Shown here: piece after piece, positions 43,386 to 50,871 of the stretch
Numbering within the stretch: the stretch's first letter is position 1
How the letters are laid out: each line of letters starts with the position of its first letter
NCBI RefSeq assembly: GCF_017814435.1
Contig: NZ_JAGJCB010000003.1
Coordinates: forward strand, 329,719-393,718
Length of the DNA: 64,000 nt
Direction of reading: 5' to 3'
Source: Mariniflexile gromovii
GTDB taxonomy: Bacteria; Bacteroidota; Bacteroidia; Flavobacteriales; Flavobacteriaceae
Notes under the pieces: model-generated
The model's input: the letters and a program-made list of their open reading frames with translations, nothing else
The model's database searches: none
Told to the model about the DNA's origin: nothing
Made by a program: the position numbers and the translations under genes

Positions 43386-45077
43386 TTAAGAGAGTTCAAC
43401 AACCAAATCATCATCCGTTTTTGTAACGCTGGCCAATTTGTGCTTGGTTAAACCTTTGATGCCTTTATCCCAAGCTTTATTGCTTAGGCCTGATTGCGAT
43501 TTTAATTCGTTTAAAGATATGCTTTTTTGGGTTTTTAAAATTTCGAAGATGGCTTTTTCAGCATCACTCAATTCCACAGCTTTTTTCTCTGGGCGCATTT
43601 GCGGGAAGAACAATACTTCTTGGATGGATTGGTTGTTGGTTAAAAACATAATCAATCGGTCCATACCAATGCCCATACCCGATGTTGGTGGCATACCGTA
43701 TTCCAAAGCACGTAAAAAGTCGTAATCGATGGTTCCAGTTGCTTCATCATCACCTTTTTTGGCAAGTTCCATTTGGTGCTCAAAACGTTCACGTTGGTCA
43801 ATAGGGTCGTTAAGTTCGGAATACGCATTGGCTATTTCTTTACCACAAACCATCAATTCGAAACGCTCGGTTAATTCTGGGTTTTCTCGGTGTTCTTTAC
43901 ATAACGGGCTCATTTCTTTCGGGTAGTCTGTAATGTAAGTAGGTTGTATGTAGTTGCCCTCACATTTTTCGCCAAAAATTTCATCAATTAGTTTTCCTTT
44001 GCCCATGGTGTCGTCTACTTCAATGCCCATGCCCTTGGCAGCAGCTCTAATGTCATCTTCGGTTTTTCCGGTAATATCAAAACCAGTAAATTCTTTAATA
44101 GAATCTGCCATGGTTACTCTGGCGTAAGGCGCTTTAAAATCTATTTCGTGTTTTCCAAAAGTAGCTTTTGTGGTACCGTTTACGGCAATGGCACAATGTT
44201 CTAGCAAACGCTCGCAAAAATCCATCATCCAGTTGTAATCTTTATACGCTACATAAATTTCCATAGCGGTAAACTCTGGGTTGTGGGTACGGTCCATACC
44301 TTCATTTCTGAAGTTTTTAGAAAACTCATAAACACCATCAAACCCACCAACAATCAATCGTTTTAAATACAATTCGTTGGCAATTCGCATGTATAAAGGA
44401 ATATCCAAAGCATTGTGATGTGTTACAAACGGACGGGCCGCAGCACCACCGGGAATAGGTTGCAACACAGGAGTTTCTACTTCAAAATAACCAGCATCAT
44501 TAAAAAACTGACGCATGGCATTGAATAATTTGGTACGTTTTACAAATACGTTTTTTACCTGTGGGTTTACCACTAAATCGGCATAACGTTGTCTGTAACG
44601 TTGTTCTGGGTCTGTAAACGCATCAAACACAACACCGTCTTTTTCTTTAGGTAGCGGTAATGGTTTTAAGGCTTTACTTAATAAGGTGAAGTCTTTTACG
44701 CGTACACTTTTTTCACCAACTTGGGTGGTGAATAATTCGCCTTCAATACCAACAAAGTCTCCAAAGTCCAATAACTTTTTAAAAACTTCATTGTATTTTT
44801 CTTTATCATCGCCAGGACAAATTTCATCACGGTTAAAATATACTTGTATTTTTCCATCAGCATCTTGTAAATCGGCAAAACTTGCTTTTCCCTGTACCTT
44901 TATCATCATCAAACGACCAGCAATAACTACCTTTTTGCCAACTTCAAATTGATCCTTTATCTGTTTCGATGTGTGTGAAACGGGGTATAAATCGGCAGGA
45001 TAGGGGTTTATACCTAACTCGCGTAATTTTGCTAATTTTTCTCTTCGTACAAGTTCTTGCTCTGATAACTGCGACAT
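43386..45077 (-). CDS. lysS: Lysyl-tRNA synthetase, class II, with C-terminal extension
   Basis: A 563-residue class II synthetase. An OB-fold anticodon-binding domain (about 50-150, VVIAGRLMMIKVQGKASFAD) precedes the catalytic domain with motif 2 FRNEGMDRTHNPEFT and motif 3 GMGIGMDRLIMFLTNN. Most bacterial LysS are about 500 residues. Here about 60 more (AEKAIFEILKTQKSISLNEL, SGLSNKAWDKGIKGLTKHKL) look like a small winged helix. I have the impression this tail is shared by related flavobacterial enzymes. It charges tRNA-Lys. Confidence 0.97.
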   Translation of the reverse strand: MSQLSEQELVRREKLAKLRELGINPYPADLYPVSHTSKQIKDQFEVGKKVVIAGRLMMIKVQGKASFADLQDADGKIQVYFNRDEICPGDDKEKYNEVFKKLLDFGDFVGIEGELFTTQVGEKSVRVKDFTLLSKALKPLPLPKEKDGVVFDAFTDPEQRYRQRYADLVVNPQVKNVFVKRTKLFNAMRQFFNDAGYFEVETPVLQPIPGGAAARPFVTHHNALDIPLYMRIANELYLKRLIVGGFDGVYEFSKNFRNEGMDRTHNPEFTAMEIYVAYKDYNWMMDFCERLLEHCAIAVNGTTKATFGKHEIDFKAPYARVTMADSIKEFTGFDITGKTEDDIRAAAKGMGIEVDDTMGKGKLIDEIFGEKCEGNYIQPTYITDYPKEMSPLCKEHRENPELTERFELMVCGKEIANAYSELNDPIDQRERFEHQMELAKKGDDEATGTIDYDFLRALEYGMPPTSGMGIGMDRLIMFLTNNQSIQEVLFFPQMRPEKKAVELSDAEKAIFEILKTQKSISLNELKSQSGLSNKAWDKGIKGLTKHKLASVTKTDDDLVVELS

Positions 45078-45125
45078 ATTCTAAATTTCTGAGTATTTTT
45101 TTAAAGGCACAAAGATAAACATTTG

Positions 45126-45153
45126 ATTACGAATTACGATTTTAGAATTACTA
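45126..45153. repeat. Heptamer micro-array upstream of lysS
   Basis: Units ATTACGA, ATTACGA, TTTTAGA and ATTACTA lie in register in the lysS upstream region, about 50 bases from its start codon. They are the same unit type as at 5228-5255. Confidence 0.6.
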
Positions 45154-45253
45154 ATTTTTAAGCTTGAAAACTTTACATACAGTGTAACAAAAAGCATGGA
45201 TTTCCGACTCATAGGAAAATCATCAATCTAAAATTATAAATCAAAAAATTATT

Positions 45254-45412
45254 ATGAGTTTTTGGAGAGTATTACTGTCTATCATTTGTCCGCCTTTAGC
45301 AGTTATCGATAAAGGTTGCGGTTCTATTTTTATTGTATTTCTATTATGGCTCTGTGGCTGGGTGCCCGGTGTTATTGCAGCCTTGGTTATCTTGAATAAT
45401 CCCAAAAATTAA
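45254..45412 (+). CDS. Pmp3/YqaE family small membrane peptide
   Basis: A 52-residue protein beginning MSFWRVLLSIICPPLAVIDK, then GCGSIFIVFLLWLCGWVPGV and a final hydrophobic IAALVILNN. This matches the YqaE/Pmp3 (UPF0057) proteolipid family: two membrane helices with the family's CPPLAV and GWVPG motifs. In yeast, Pmp3 affects membrane potential and salt tolerance; the role in this bacterium is unknown. It lies 37 bases before the next gene but that gene has its own promoter-like sequence. Confidence 0.85.
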   Translation: MSFWRVLLSIICPPLAVIDKGCGSIFIVFLLWLCGWVPGVIAALVILNNPKN

Positions 45413-45423
45413 ACTTATCTTTG
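45392..45423 (+). promoter_or_regulatory. Probable promoter of the lipoprotein-lipB group
   Basis: TATCTTTG (45416-45423) fits the -7 consensus TAnnTTTG, with TTG at 45392-45394 spaced 21 bases upstream. The start codon at 45450 follows 26 bases later. The -33 half lies inside the Pmp3-type coding sequence. Confidence 0.45.
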
Positions 45424-45449
45424 TTCGGTAATTCTTTAAAATGTAATAT

Positions 45450-46199
45450 ATGAATCGGTTTTTTACCTTTATGGTCTTGGTTATTTCCATAGTGTTAACC
45501 AGTTGCCAATTTTCCGAAAATATTTATATAAACGCCGATGGTTCTGGTAAAATGGAATTTTCGTTTGATGGCAGTCAACTTATGCAAATGGCGGGTGATA
45601 AAATGGGAGAAAGCCAAGAAAAAGCCATCGATTCTACCTTTAGTTTCAAGGAATTGTTCAGTAGCATGAAAGATAGTATTTCGAAACTATCGGAAGAAGA
45701 GCAGCAAAAATTAAAGCGTTTAGAGCCTTTTAATATGCACATGGTTATGGATCCTAAAACTTCAAAAATGAACTTTGAAATGTTTACCGATTTTAAAAAT
45801 GTAAACGAATTGCAGGATATGTTTAAGGCTATGAAAAGTTTTGGCGATTTAAAAGGCAAGGAGAAAGCAGGTGCTGAAAATAATCCGTTTTCGTCTTTTG
45901 GAGGCGATGGCACAACTGAACTTGATTACAAATACGACGGGAAAACGTTTAAGCGTACCGCGAAAATATTAGATAAAGAAGCTCACAAGCAAGTAACCGA
46001 TAGCATCGGGCAAATGGCTATGATGTTTGGATCTTCAACCTATAAGCTGAATTATCATTTTCCAAAACCTATTAAATCGGTTTCAAATGAAACAGCAATG
46101 TTTAGTGCCGATAGAAAAACCGTTACTGTGGAATATGGTTTTATGGATTACATTGCGAACCCCGAAGCTTTAAATTTAGAAGTTGTATTAGAAGATTAA
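45450..46199 (+). CDS. Lipoprotein of unknown function ahead of lipB
   Basis: A 249-residue lipoprotein (signal ending ISIVLTSCQF, Cys19). After the lipobox comes SENIYINADGSGKMEFSFDG, a pattern I have seen in bacterial proteins with beta-sandwich domains, then a charged helical middle (about 50-150) and a C-terminal beta-rich part (LDYKYDGKTFKRTAKIL, YKLNYHFPKPIKSV). No enzymatic motif. lipB starts 4 bases after its stop, so the two are probably co-transcribed, although a functional link is not obvious. Confidence 0.75.
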   Translation: MNRFFTFMVLVISIVLTSCQFSENIYINADGSGKMEFSFDGSQLMQMAGDKMGESQEKAIDSTFSFKELFSSMKDSISKLSEEEQQKLKRLEPFNMHMVMDPKTSKMNFEMFTDFKNVNELQDMFKAMKSFGDLKGKEKAGAENNPFSSFGGDGTTELDYKYDGKTFKRTAKILDKEAHKQVTDSIGQMAMMFGSSTYKLNYHFPKPIKSVSNETAMFSADRKTVTVEYGFMDYIANPEALNLEVVLED

Positions 46200-46203
46200 A
46201 ACG

Positions 46204-46914
46204 TTGAACAAAATCATTGAAATACAAGATTTAGGCTTAAAAGATTATAAAGATACTTGGGATTACCAAGAACAACTTTTTAAAGGTATTGTAGATGCTA
46301 AAATTAAAAACAGGCGCGACAATACACAGCTTAAAACCAATAATTACTTTCTTTTTGTAGAGCATCCGCATGTTTATACCTTGGGTAAAAGTGGCGATAT
46401 TTCCAATTTATTGGTAGACGAAGCCCAACTGAAAGCTAAAAACGCCACCTTTTATAAAGTTAACAGAGGCGGAGATATTACCTATCATGGCCCAGGGCAA
46501 ATAGTAGGTTACCCTATTCTGGATTTGGATAATTTTTTTACAGATATCCATAAATACCTTCGATTTTTAGAGGAAATGATCATACTTACCCTTGCGGAAT
46601 ATGGCCTAAAAGCTGAAAGAAGCCCAGGGGAAACAGGTGTTTGGCTAGATGTAGGTACACCATTTGCCAGAAAAATTTGTGCTATGGGTGTACGTGCCAG
46701 CAGGTGGGTAACCATGCATGGTTTTGCATTGAACGTTAATGCCAATTTGGGATATTTTGATTTAATGATTCCGTGTGGTATTCGTGGGAAAGCAGTAACC
46801 TCTTTAAATGTAGAATTAGGTGTTGCTACCGTTGATGAAGCTGAAGTAAAAGAAAAACTATTGAAACATTTTAGTGCGCTTTTTGAAGCGGAGTTTTTAA
46901 ATGCTAAACTTTAA
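46204..46914 (+). CDS. lipB: Octanoyltransferase LipB
   Basis: A 236-residue enzyme that transfers octanoyl from acyl-carrier protein to lipoyl domains of dehydrogenase complexes. Motifs: LFVEHPHVYTLGKSG, VNRGGDITYHGPGQIVGYP and GETGVWLD; the catalytic Lys/Cys pair is likely in KICAMGVRASRWVTMHG and MIPCGIRGKAVTSL. The only start giving full length is TTG at 46204; no in-frame ATG lies near. Coupled to the upstream lipoprotein gene (4-base gap). Confidence 0.95.
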   Translation: MNKIIEIQDLGLKDYKDTWDYQEQLFKGIVDAKIKNRRDNTQLKTNNYFLFVEHPHVYTLGKSGDISNLLVDEAQLKAKNATFYKVNRGGDITYHGPGQIVGYPILDLDNFFTDIHKYLRFLEEMIILTLAEYGLKAERSPGETGVWLDVGTPFARKICAMGVRASRWVTMHGFALNVNANLGYFDLMIPCGIRGKAVTSLNVELGVATVDEAEVKEKLLKHFSALFEAEFLNAKL

Positions 46915-46927
46915 ATAGTATTTATGC

Positions 46928-46943
46928 TAATTTTGTAAATTTG
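46928..46943 (+). promoter_or_regulatory. Candidate promoter elements of the toxin-antitoxin pair
   Basis: Two overlapping -7-like octamers, TAATTTTG (46928-46935) and TAAATTTG (46936-46943), lie 17-25 bases upstream of the antitoxin start codon. No matching -33 was chosen. Confidence 0.35.
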
Positions 46944-46960
46944 GATAAACCCACATTGCT

Positions 46961-47188
46961 ATGGAAACAATAAAATTGCAAGTTAGCCGAAAAATATATA
47001 CTAAACTCCTATGGTTACTTAGTCAATTTAAGTCTGAAGATTTGAAAATTATTGATGACTCAGAGTCTTCGGTAATTGAATATCTTAATAGCGAATTGAA
47101 GTCCATAGATTCTGGAAATGCCGAATTTTTATCACTTGAAGAATTAGATGCTGTTATGGAAGAACGCATTATAAAGTATGAAAATTAA
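46961..47188 (+). CDS. Probable antitoxin of a RelE/ParE-type module
   Basis: A 75-residue acidic protein (METIKLQVSRKIYTKLLWLL, then FLSLEELDAVMEERI). Its last 11 bases overlap the start of the RelE/ParE-like toxin gene, the usual order for antitoxin and toxin. No clear DNA-binding motif is visible. It resembles the short, diverged antitoxins found in Bacteroidetes, where the C-terminal helix wraps the toxin. Identity rests mainly on size and context. Confidence 0.65.
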   Translation: METIKLQVSRKIYTKLLWLLSQFKSEDLKIIDDSESSVIEYLNSELKSIDSGNAEFLSLEELDAVMEERIIKYEN

Positions 47189-47458
47189 AATTCTAAAGAG
47201 TTTTTCCATCAAACTTGCAGATCAAGTAGAATATATAGCCAAAGATAAACCTGAAGCTGCTAGAAAATTTAAGGTAGATATTTTAAAAGCAATTTCAGGT
47301 ATTGCCGAGTTGCCTTATGGTAATAAAAAGTCCATTTATTTTGAAGATTCAACGATAAGAGATTTAACTTTTAAAGGCTATACTATTGTATATAGGTGAA
47401 AGAAACTGAAAATATTATTGAAGTTTTTGGTTTTATAAAGTATCAAGAAAAGTTTTAA
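47178..47458 (+). pseudogene. RelE/ParE-type toxin with a C-terminal frameshift
   Basis: The first 73 residues (MKIKILKSFSIKLADQVEYI, KPEAARKFKVDILKAIS, IRDLTFKGYTIVYR) match the RelE/ParE ribonuclease or gyrase-toxin fold. The frame then hits TGA at 47397. One frame over, VKETENIIEVFGFIKYQEKF and stop at 47456-47458 supply the expected final strand (family ends such as IEVFGF). One extra G at 47395-47396 would restore a normal protein of about 93 residues. As given, the toxin lacks its last strand and is probably inactive, or the base call is wrong. Confidence 0.75.
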
Positions 47459-47500
47459 CTAAAAAACGGTATTCTTAAAAACAGTCATTTTTTATATTTT

Positions 47501-47977
47501 TCAAGGCAATTCGTTACTTAATTCATTTCTCAATATTAAAAATTTACTAACATATTCATATGCACTCTTTGGAATTATTACTCCTGAAGAATTCATTACA
47601 TTAATGGTGCTTTCAGATTCAAAATATATTTCGTCATTTAAGGAAACAAAAACTGTAACTGATTCACCGATACTACAGTGCGCAAACCCATTTCTTATTG
47701 AGCTAAGTTCTCTTAGTTTCCCAATCGTAGTTTTATTTATTCCAATATTTGAGAGTATTTTTAATTTTCCCCCAATGCTCATTACAGAGCTATTTAGAAC
47801 TACTGTTTCAAAAACTCTTTTGTTTTCAGGTTTAAAATAATCCATGATAATATTGTCAATTCTCCATTCCATTTGACAGAATTGGTCAATTACCCAACCT
47901 TGAATTTCAGCATCATTGAATTTCGAAAGTTCACTTTTCGTTAGGGAATCAAATCTTATTTTCTTTTTTGGAGTCAT
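47501..47977 (-). CDS. HEPN-motif protein, unknown function
   Basis: A 158-residue, mostly helical protein. LSSIRNGFAHC (91-101) contains R95-N-x3-H100, the RX4-6H signature with the common RN start seen in HEPN-family RNases of toxin-antitoxin and defence systems. A preceding helix pair (IQGWVIDQFCQMEWRIDNII, KLKILSNIGINKTTIGKLRE) fits the HEPN bundle. No MNT-type partner lies beside it. It is convergent with the toxin-antitoxin pair and in an accessory stretch. RNase activity is inference. Confidence 0.6.
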   Translation of the reverse strand: MTPKKKIRFDSLTKSELSKFNDAEIQGWVIDQFCQMEWRIDNIIMDYFKPENKRVFETVVLNSSVMSIGGKLKILSNIGINKTTIGKLRELSSIRNGFAHCSIGESVTVFVSLNDEIYFESESTINVMNSSGVIIPKSAYEYVSKFLILRNELSNELP

Positions 47978-48068
47978 TCTAAATTATTGCCAACTTATGG
48001 TTATGGATAGTTCAATTATAAATATCCATAATTAAACGAATTTAATCAAAATTTAATACAAAATCAAC

Positions 48069-49118
48069 CTACCCTTCTGTGTTAAAAAACACCTTATAAT
48101 AATGCATCTTTTTTTCGTCGTCATAACCACGTTCTAAATATTCGGCAGAGGCATCAGGCGCATCAATATCTAGTTTTATTTGAATGTTCGTGTCTAGTTT
48201 AATATCGGTTTTAAACTTTTTCTTTTCTTTATTAACAACGGCTTCAGCAACATCAAATTGATTTCTAAGTACTAAGTTTTTTTCGTCTTCAAAGGTTTTT
48301 TTGTAATCTTCAAATAGGTTTTTATGTTTGTCTTCTTCAAATAGTTCGTCTTTAAAGCGTTCAATGTTTACTACTTCGTTTTCCTTAAAAAAGTCGATGG
48401 TTCTTGCTAAAAATGTATTTTGTTCTTGGGCACCATAAGTTGTTTTTAAAATTTCGGTCGAGAAATCTTTGCAAAGCTCTATGTATTGCTGCGTGTGGTT
48501 GTTGGCATCATCGGCATACTTAATGTTTAAAAACTGGTTTAGCCAATATTGAGCGTCGTAGCTATTATTATCTACACTTAATATAATGTTGCCTTCGGTA
48601 TCGGTTTGGTTTAAAATAAGGCAACCTTTATCTACTTTTTTAGATGAAATTCCTTTTTGTACCAACACATCGTAACTGTTGTTTTCTAAATAAGTTTGAA
48701 AAAAATTGACCTTGCTTTCAATTTTAAAAATCCCCAAAGCATTGGTGGTTATTTCGTTAAACTCGATGCCTTCAAACATAACCACCAAAACATCACCTGT
48801 TTTTATTTGTGCTGAAGTTGATTGTTCAAATAAATGTGTAACTATATGTTTTGAAACGTCTATAAAAGCTTCTTCATCATTAAAAATTTGTGTGCTATAA
48901 CTATTGATTTCATTCAATGAAATATTAGCATGGTGGCTAAACCGGTAGCTTTGAACCACGCTTCCAAAAGGTCTTAACAAAAAAGGCAGCATGAGGTCGT
49001 AACTGGCTTCATCAAAATCTACTAATTTTTCTGAAAAAGCATTTTTGGTATCGTTAAATTTATTACCAACTTTATGAATGATGAATTTTGAAATGGAAGC
49101 GTTTTTTCTTGAAATCAT
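48069..49118 (-). CDS. Nucleoid-associated protein NdpA family
   Basis: A 349-residue cytoplasmic protein of the 37-kDa nucleoid-associated (NdpA/YejK) family: KFIIHKVGNKFNDTKNAFSE at the start, HLFEQSTSAQIKTGDVLVVM, the typical GIFKIESKVNF segment and a C-terminal VEYLERGYDD-like ending (AEYLERGYDDEKKMHYYKVF). It binds DNA; the cellular role is unclear. A 223-base copy of the first part of this gene lies upstream at 50151-50373. Confidence 0.9.
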   Translation of the reverse strand: MISRKNASISKFIIHKVGNKFNDTKNAFSEKLVDFDEASYDLMLPFLLRPFGSVVQSYRFSHHANISLNEINSYSTQIFNDEEAFIDVSKHIVTHLFEQSTSAQIKTGDVLVVMFEGIEFNEITTNALGIFKIESKVNFFQTYLENNSYDVLVQKGISSKKVDKGCLILNQTDTEGNIILSVDNNSYDAQYWLNQFLNIKYADDANNHTQQYIELCKDFSTEILKTTYGAQEQNTFLARTIDFFKENEVVNIERFKDELFEEDKHKNLFEDYKKTFEDEKNLVLRNQFDVAEAVVNKEKKKFKTDIKLDTNIQIKLDIDAPDASAEYLERGYDDEKKMHYYKVFFNTEG

Positions 49119-49169
49119 AATAAGTATTTTGCAATTGCAATACTAATCATTTTGTTATAAAAAGGTATA

Positions 49170-49200
49170 AAAAAACCGAAGGTTTTAAGCTTCGGTTTTT
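49170..49200 (-). terminator. Terminator of the collagen-like lipoprotein gene
   Basis: A perfect inverted repeat (49171-49180 with 49191-49200) with A/T runs at both ends, 21 bases beyond the stop codon at 49222. Confidence 0.8.
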
Positions 49201-49221
49201 AATAAATGTTTTTGCTAATGC

Positions 49222-49782
49222 TTAATCCTTAATCCCATAATAGTTGCATACTGCATTATAATCGTTAATATCAACCCCATTTTGGTTTAGCTCATTTAAA
49301 ATGTGTTGTTTACTGTTTTTTTTGCTACTTGTTTTAGCGATTGTTGTATTGGAAGATTTTATAATGATAATTTTTGTAGTAGGATAAGCTCCCGCGGCAA
49401 CAGTGTAAGGGGTGCCATTGAGATTGTGAAATTTAATATGATATTGACTAGGAACTATATAGACCCTAACGGCACTTTCACCATTAAAAACAGTTCCAGG
49501 AATAGGATAATGATAATTCTGCCAGTGTGTAATATAACCAAGTACAACGTCATTGTCAATTACATCTTGAGTGATTTCTGGGAGGCTTAAGATAAATGAA
49601 TCCCCCGATAATGATGAAGTATTGAACACAAACGTTTGTACATTGGCATTGCCGTCTTCTCCTGCAGGTCCCTCTGGTCCTTGAGTGCCATCTTCTGATG
49701 AACAGGCAAAATTTAAGGCCACAATAATAGCCAAAATACAATACTTTGATTTTGAAATTAACATTTTTGAATTCTTCATCAT
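49222..49782 (-). CDS. Lipoprotein with a short collagen-like segment
   Basis: A 186-residue lipoprotein (signal ending VALNFACSSEDG). A short Gly-x-y run, GTQGPEGPAGEDG, follows the lipid-bearing Cys. The rest is beta-rich (VQTFVFNTSSLSGDSFILSL, WQNYHYPIPG, YIVPSQYHIKFHNLNG), with a Lys/Ser-rich C-terminal helix. Lipoproteins of this layout are common in Flavobacteriia; function unknown. It sits between ndpA and the ndpA fragment, so it may have arrived with that rearrangement. Confidence 0.8.
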   Translation of the reverse strand: MMKNSKMLISKSKYCILAIIVALNFACSSEDGTQGPEGPAGEDGNANVQTFVFNTSSLSGDSFILSLPEITQDVIDNDVVLGYITHWQNYHYPIPGTVFNGESAVRVYIVPSQYHIKFHNLNGTPYTVAAGAYPTTKIIIIKSSNTTIAKTSSKKNSKQHILNELNQNGVDINDYNAVCNYYGIKD

Positions 49783-50150
49783 TTCTTAATTTTATTGATT
49801 AATAGCTTGTTTAAACTTTTTAAACTTTAAGGTTTTAATTGTTTTGTTTTCGTACAGAATATGTAACTCATAAACCTCCTTTTTATTAAAGGATCTATGC
49901 TAATATAGAAATTTTTTGCCGAATTTAGGCTATCTGTCACACTAGTTATTTGTTGAATTATTATAATTAATGATTGTGAGAAAAACTAAATAACTAATTA
50001 ATTTGGTTAAAATAAAGTAGATGCTTACCAACAGCATATCAGTATTGCAAAAGAGTATAGAAGATGTGTAATACTGTTAAAGGTTTGGTTTTTAAGTATT
50101 TACACGGATTTGGGTATCTTTTAAGCTAAAAACCATGAGTATTTTTACGT
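49783..50150. other. Gene-free stretch upstream of the collagen-like lipoprotein
   Basis: These 368 A/T-rich bases contain no supported gene and no strong hairpin. They end at the duplicated ndpA fragment. The promoter of the minus-strand lipoprotein should be near 49790-49830 but is not clear. Confidence 0.6.
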
Positions 50151-50373
50151 TATAACTATTGATTTCATTCAATGAAATATTAGCATGGTGGTTAAACCTA
50201 TAGCTTTGAACCACGCTTCCCAAAGGTCTTAACTAAAAAGGCAGCATGAGGTTGTAACTGGCTTCATCAAAATCTACTAATTTTTCTGAAAAAGCATTTT
50301 TGGTATCGTTAAATTTATTGCCAACTTTATGAATGATGAATTTTGAAATGGAAGCGTTTTTTCTTGAAATCAT
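50151..50373 (-). pseudogene. Duplicated 5' fragment of ndpA
   Basis: These 223 bases align without gaps to 48896-49118, the first 74 codons of the intact ndpA-type gene, with about ten substitutions. The copy begins with the same MISRKNASISKFII but has an in-frame stop where the intact gene has LPFLLRPFG (LPF-stop-LRPLG). It is a remnant of a duplication in the same orientation and not a functional gene. Confidence 0.88.
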
Positions 50374-50422
50374 GGTTTGTTTTTTTGTAGTGCAGTAGTA
50401 CTAATTTCAAAAGAAAAACACA

Positions 50423-50458
50423 TAAAAAAAGAACGCCAAAGCATACACTTTGACGTTC
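50423..50458 (-). terminator. Terminator of the truncated secreted-protein gene
   Basis: An 11-base stem (50431-50441 with 50448-50458, one G-U pair), followed on the minus strand by a seven-T run (A-run at 50424-50430), about 40 bases after the stop codon at 50501. Confidence 0.8.
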
Positions 50459-50500
50459 TCAGATTTGAGGACTTTCGATTTGGTTATCGTAATATTTTAA

Positions 50501-50761
50501 TTATTTTGTAATACTGGTAAGTTCGGTATAGCCCATAAGTTTCCCTTTTTCATCAGTGGTTACATTGCTTTCAATAGTTTGTATTTTGGAAATAGAAACA
50601 TTCTCTTTTTTACCTTTTGCATTGTAGTTTGTAATTTCAAACTGAACGCCTTCTTTAAAAAACGGATAATATGTGTTACAAGTGTTTTGGCTAGTGATGC
50701 TAAAACTGAATAAAAAAACCAAAAAGCAAAATAGCTGATGGCATTGTTTATTGATTTTCAT
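50501..50761 (-). CDS. Short secreted protein, possibly a C-terminally truncated homologue of a larger family
   Basis: An 86-residue protein with a signal peptide (to about residue 26, SFSITSQN), followed by CNTYYPFFKEGVQFEITNYN and AKGKKENVSISKIQTIES. I recall Flavobacteriia proteins of about 200-220 residues with a similar CxxYYPF start. This one stops after YTELTSITK and is closed by a terminator, so it seems to be only the N-terminal third. It may be truncated next to the ndpA rearrangement, or be a naturally short paralogue. Confidence 0.55.
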   Translation of the reverse strand: MKINKQCHQLFCFLVFLFSFSITSQNTCNTYYPFFKEGVQFEITNYNAKGKKENVSISKIQTIESNVTTDEKGKLMGYTELTSITK

Positions 50762-50871
50762 GGAGAGGTATGGATTAATAGCAGCCCTAAAGATAAAAAT
50801 TACTTTTTCATATGCAAAAGTTAATGTGAAAATTCTTTATTTTATAAAGCTGTAAATAAGTATATTAAGGT

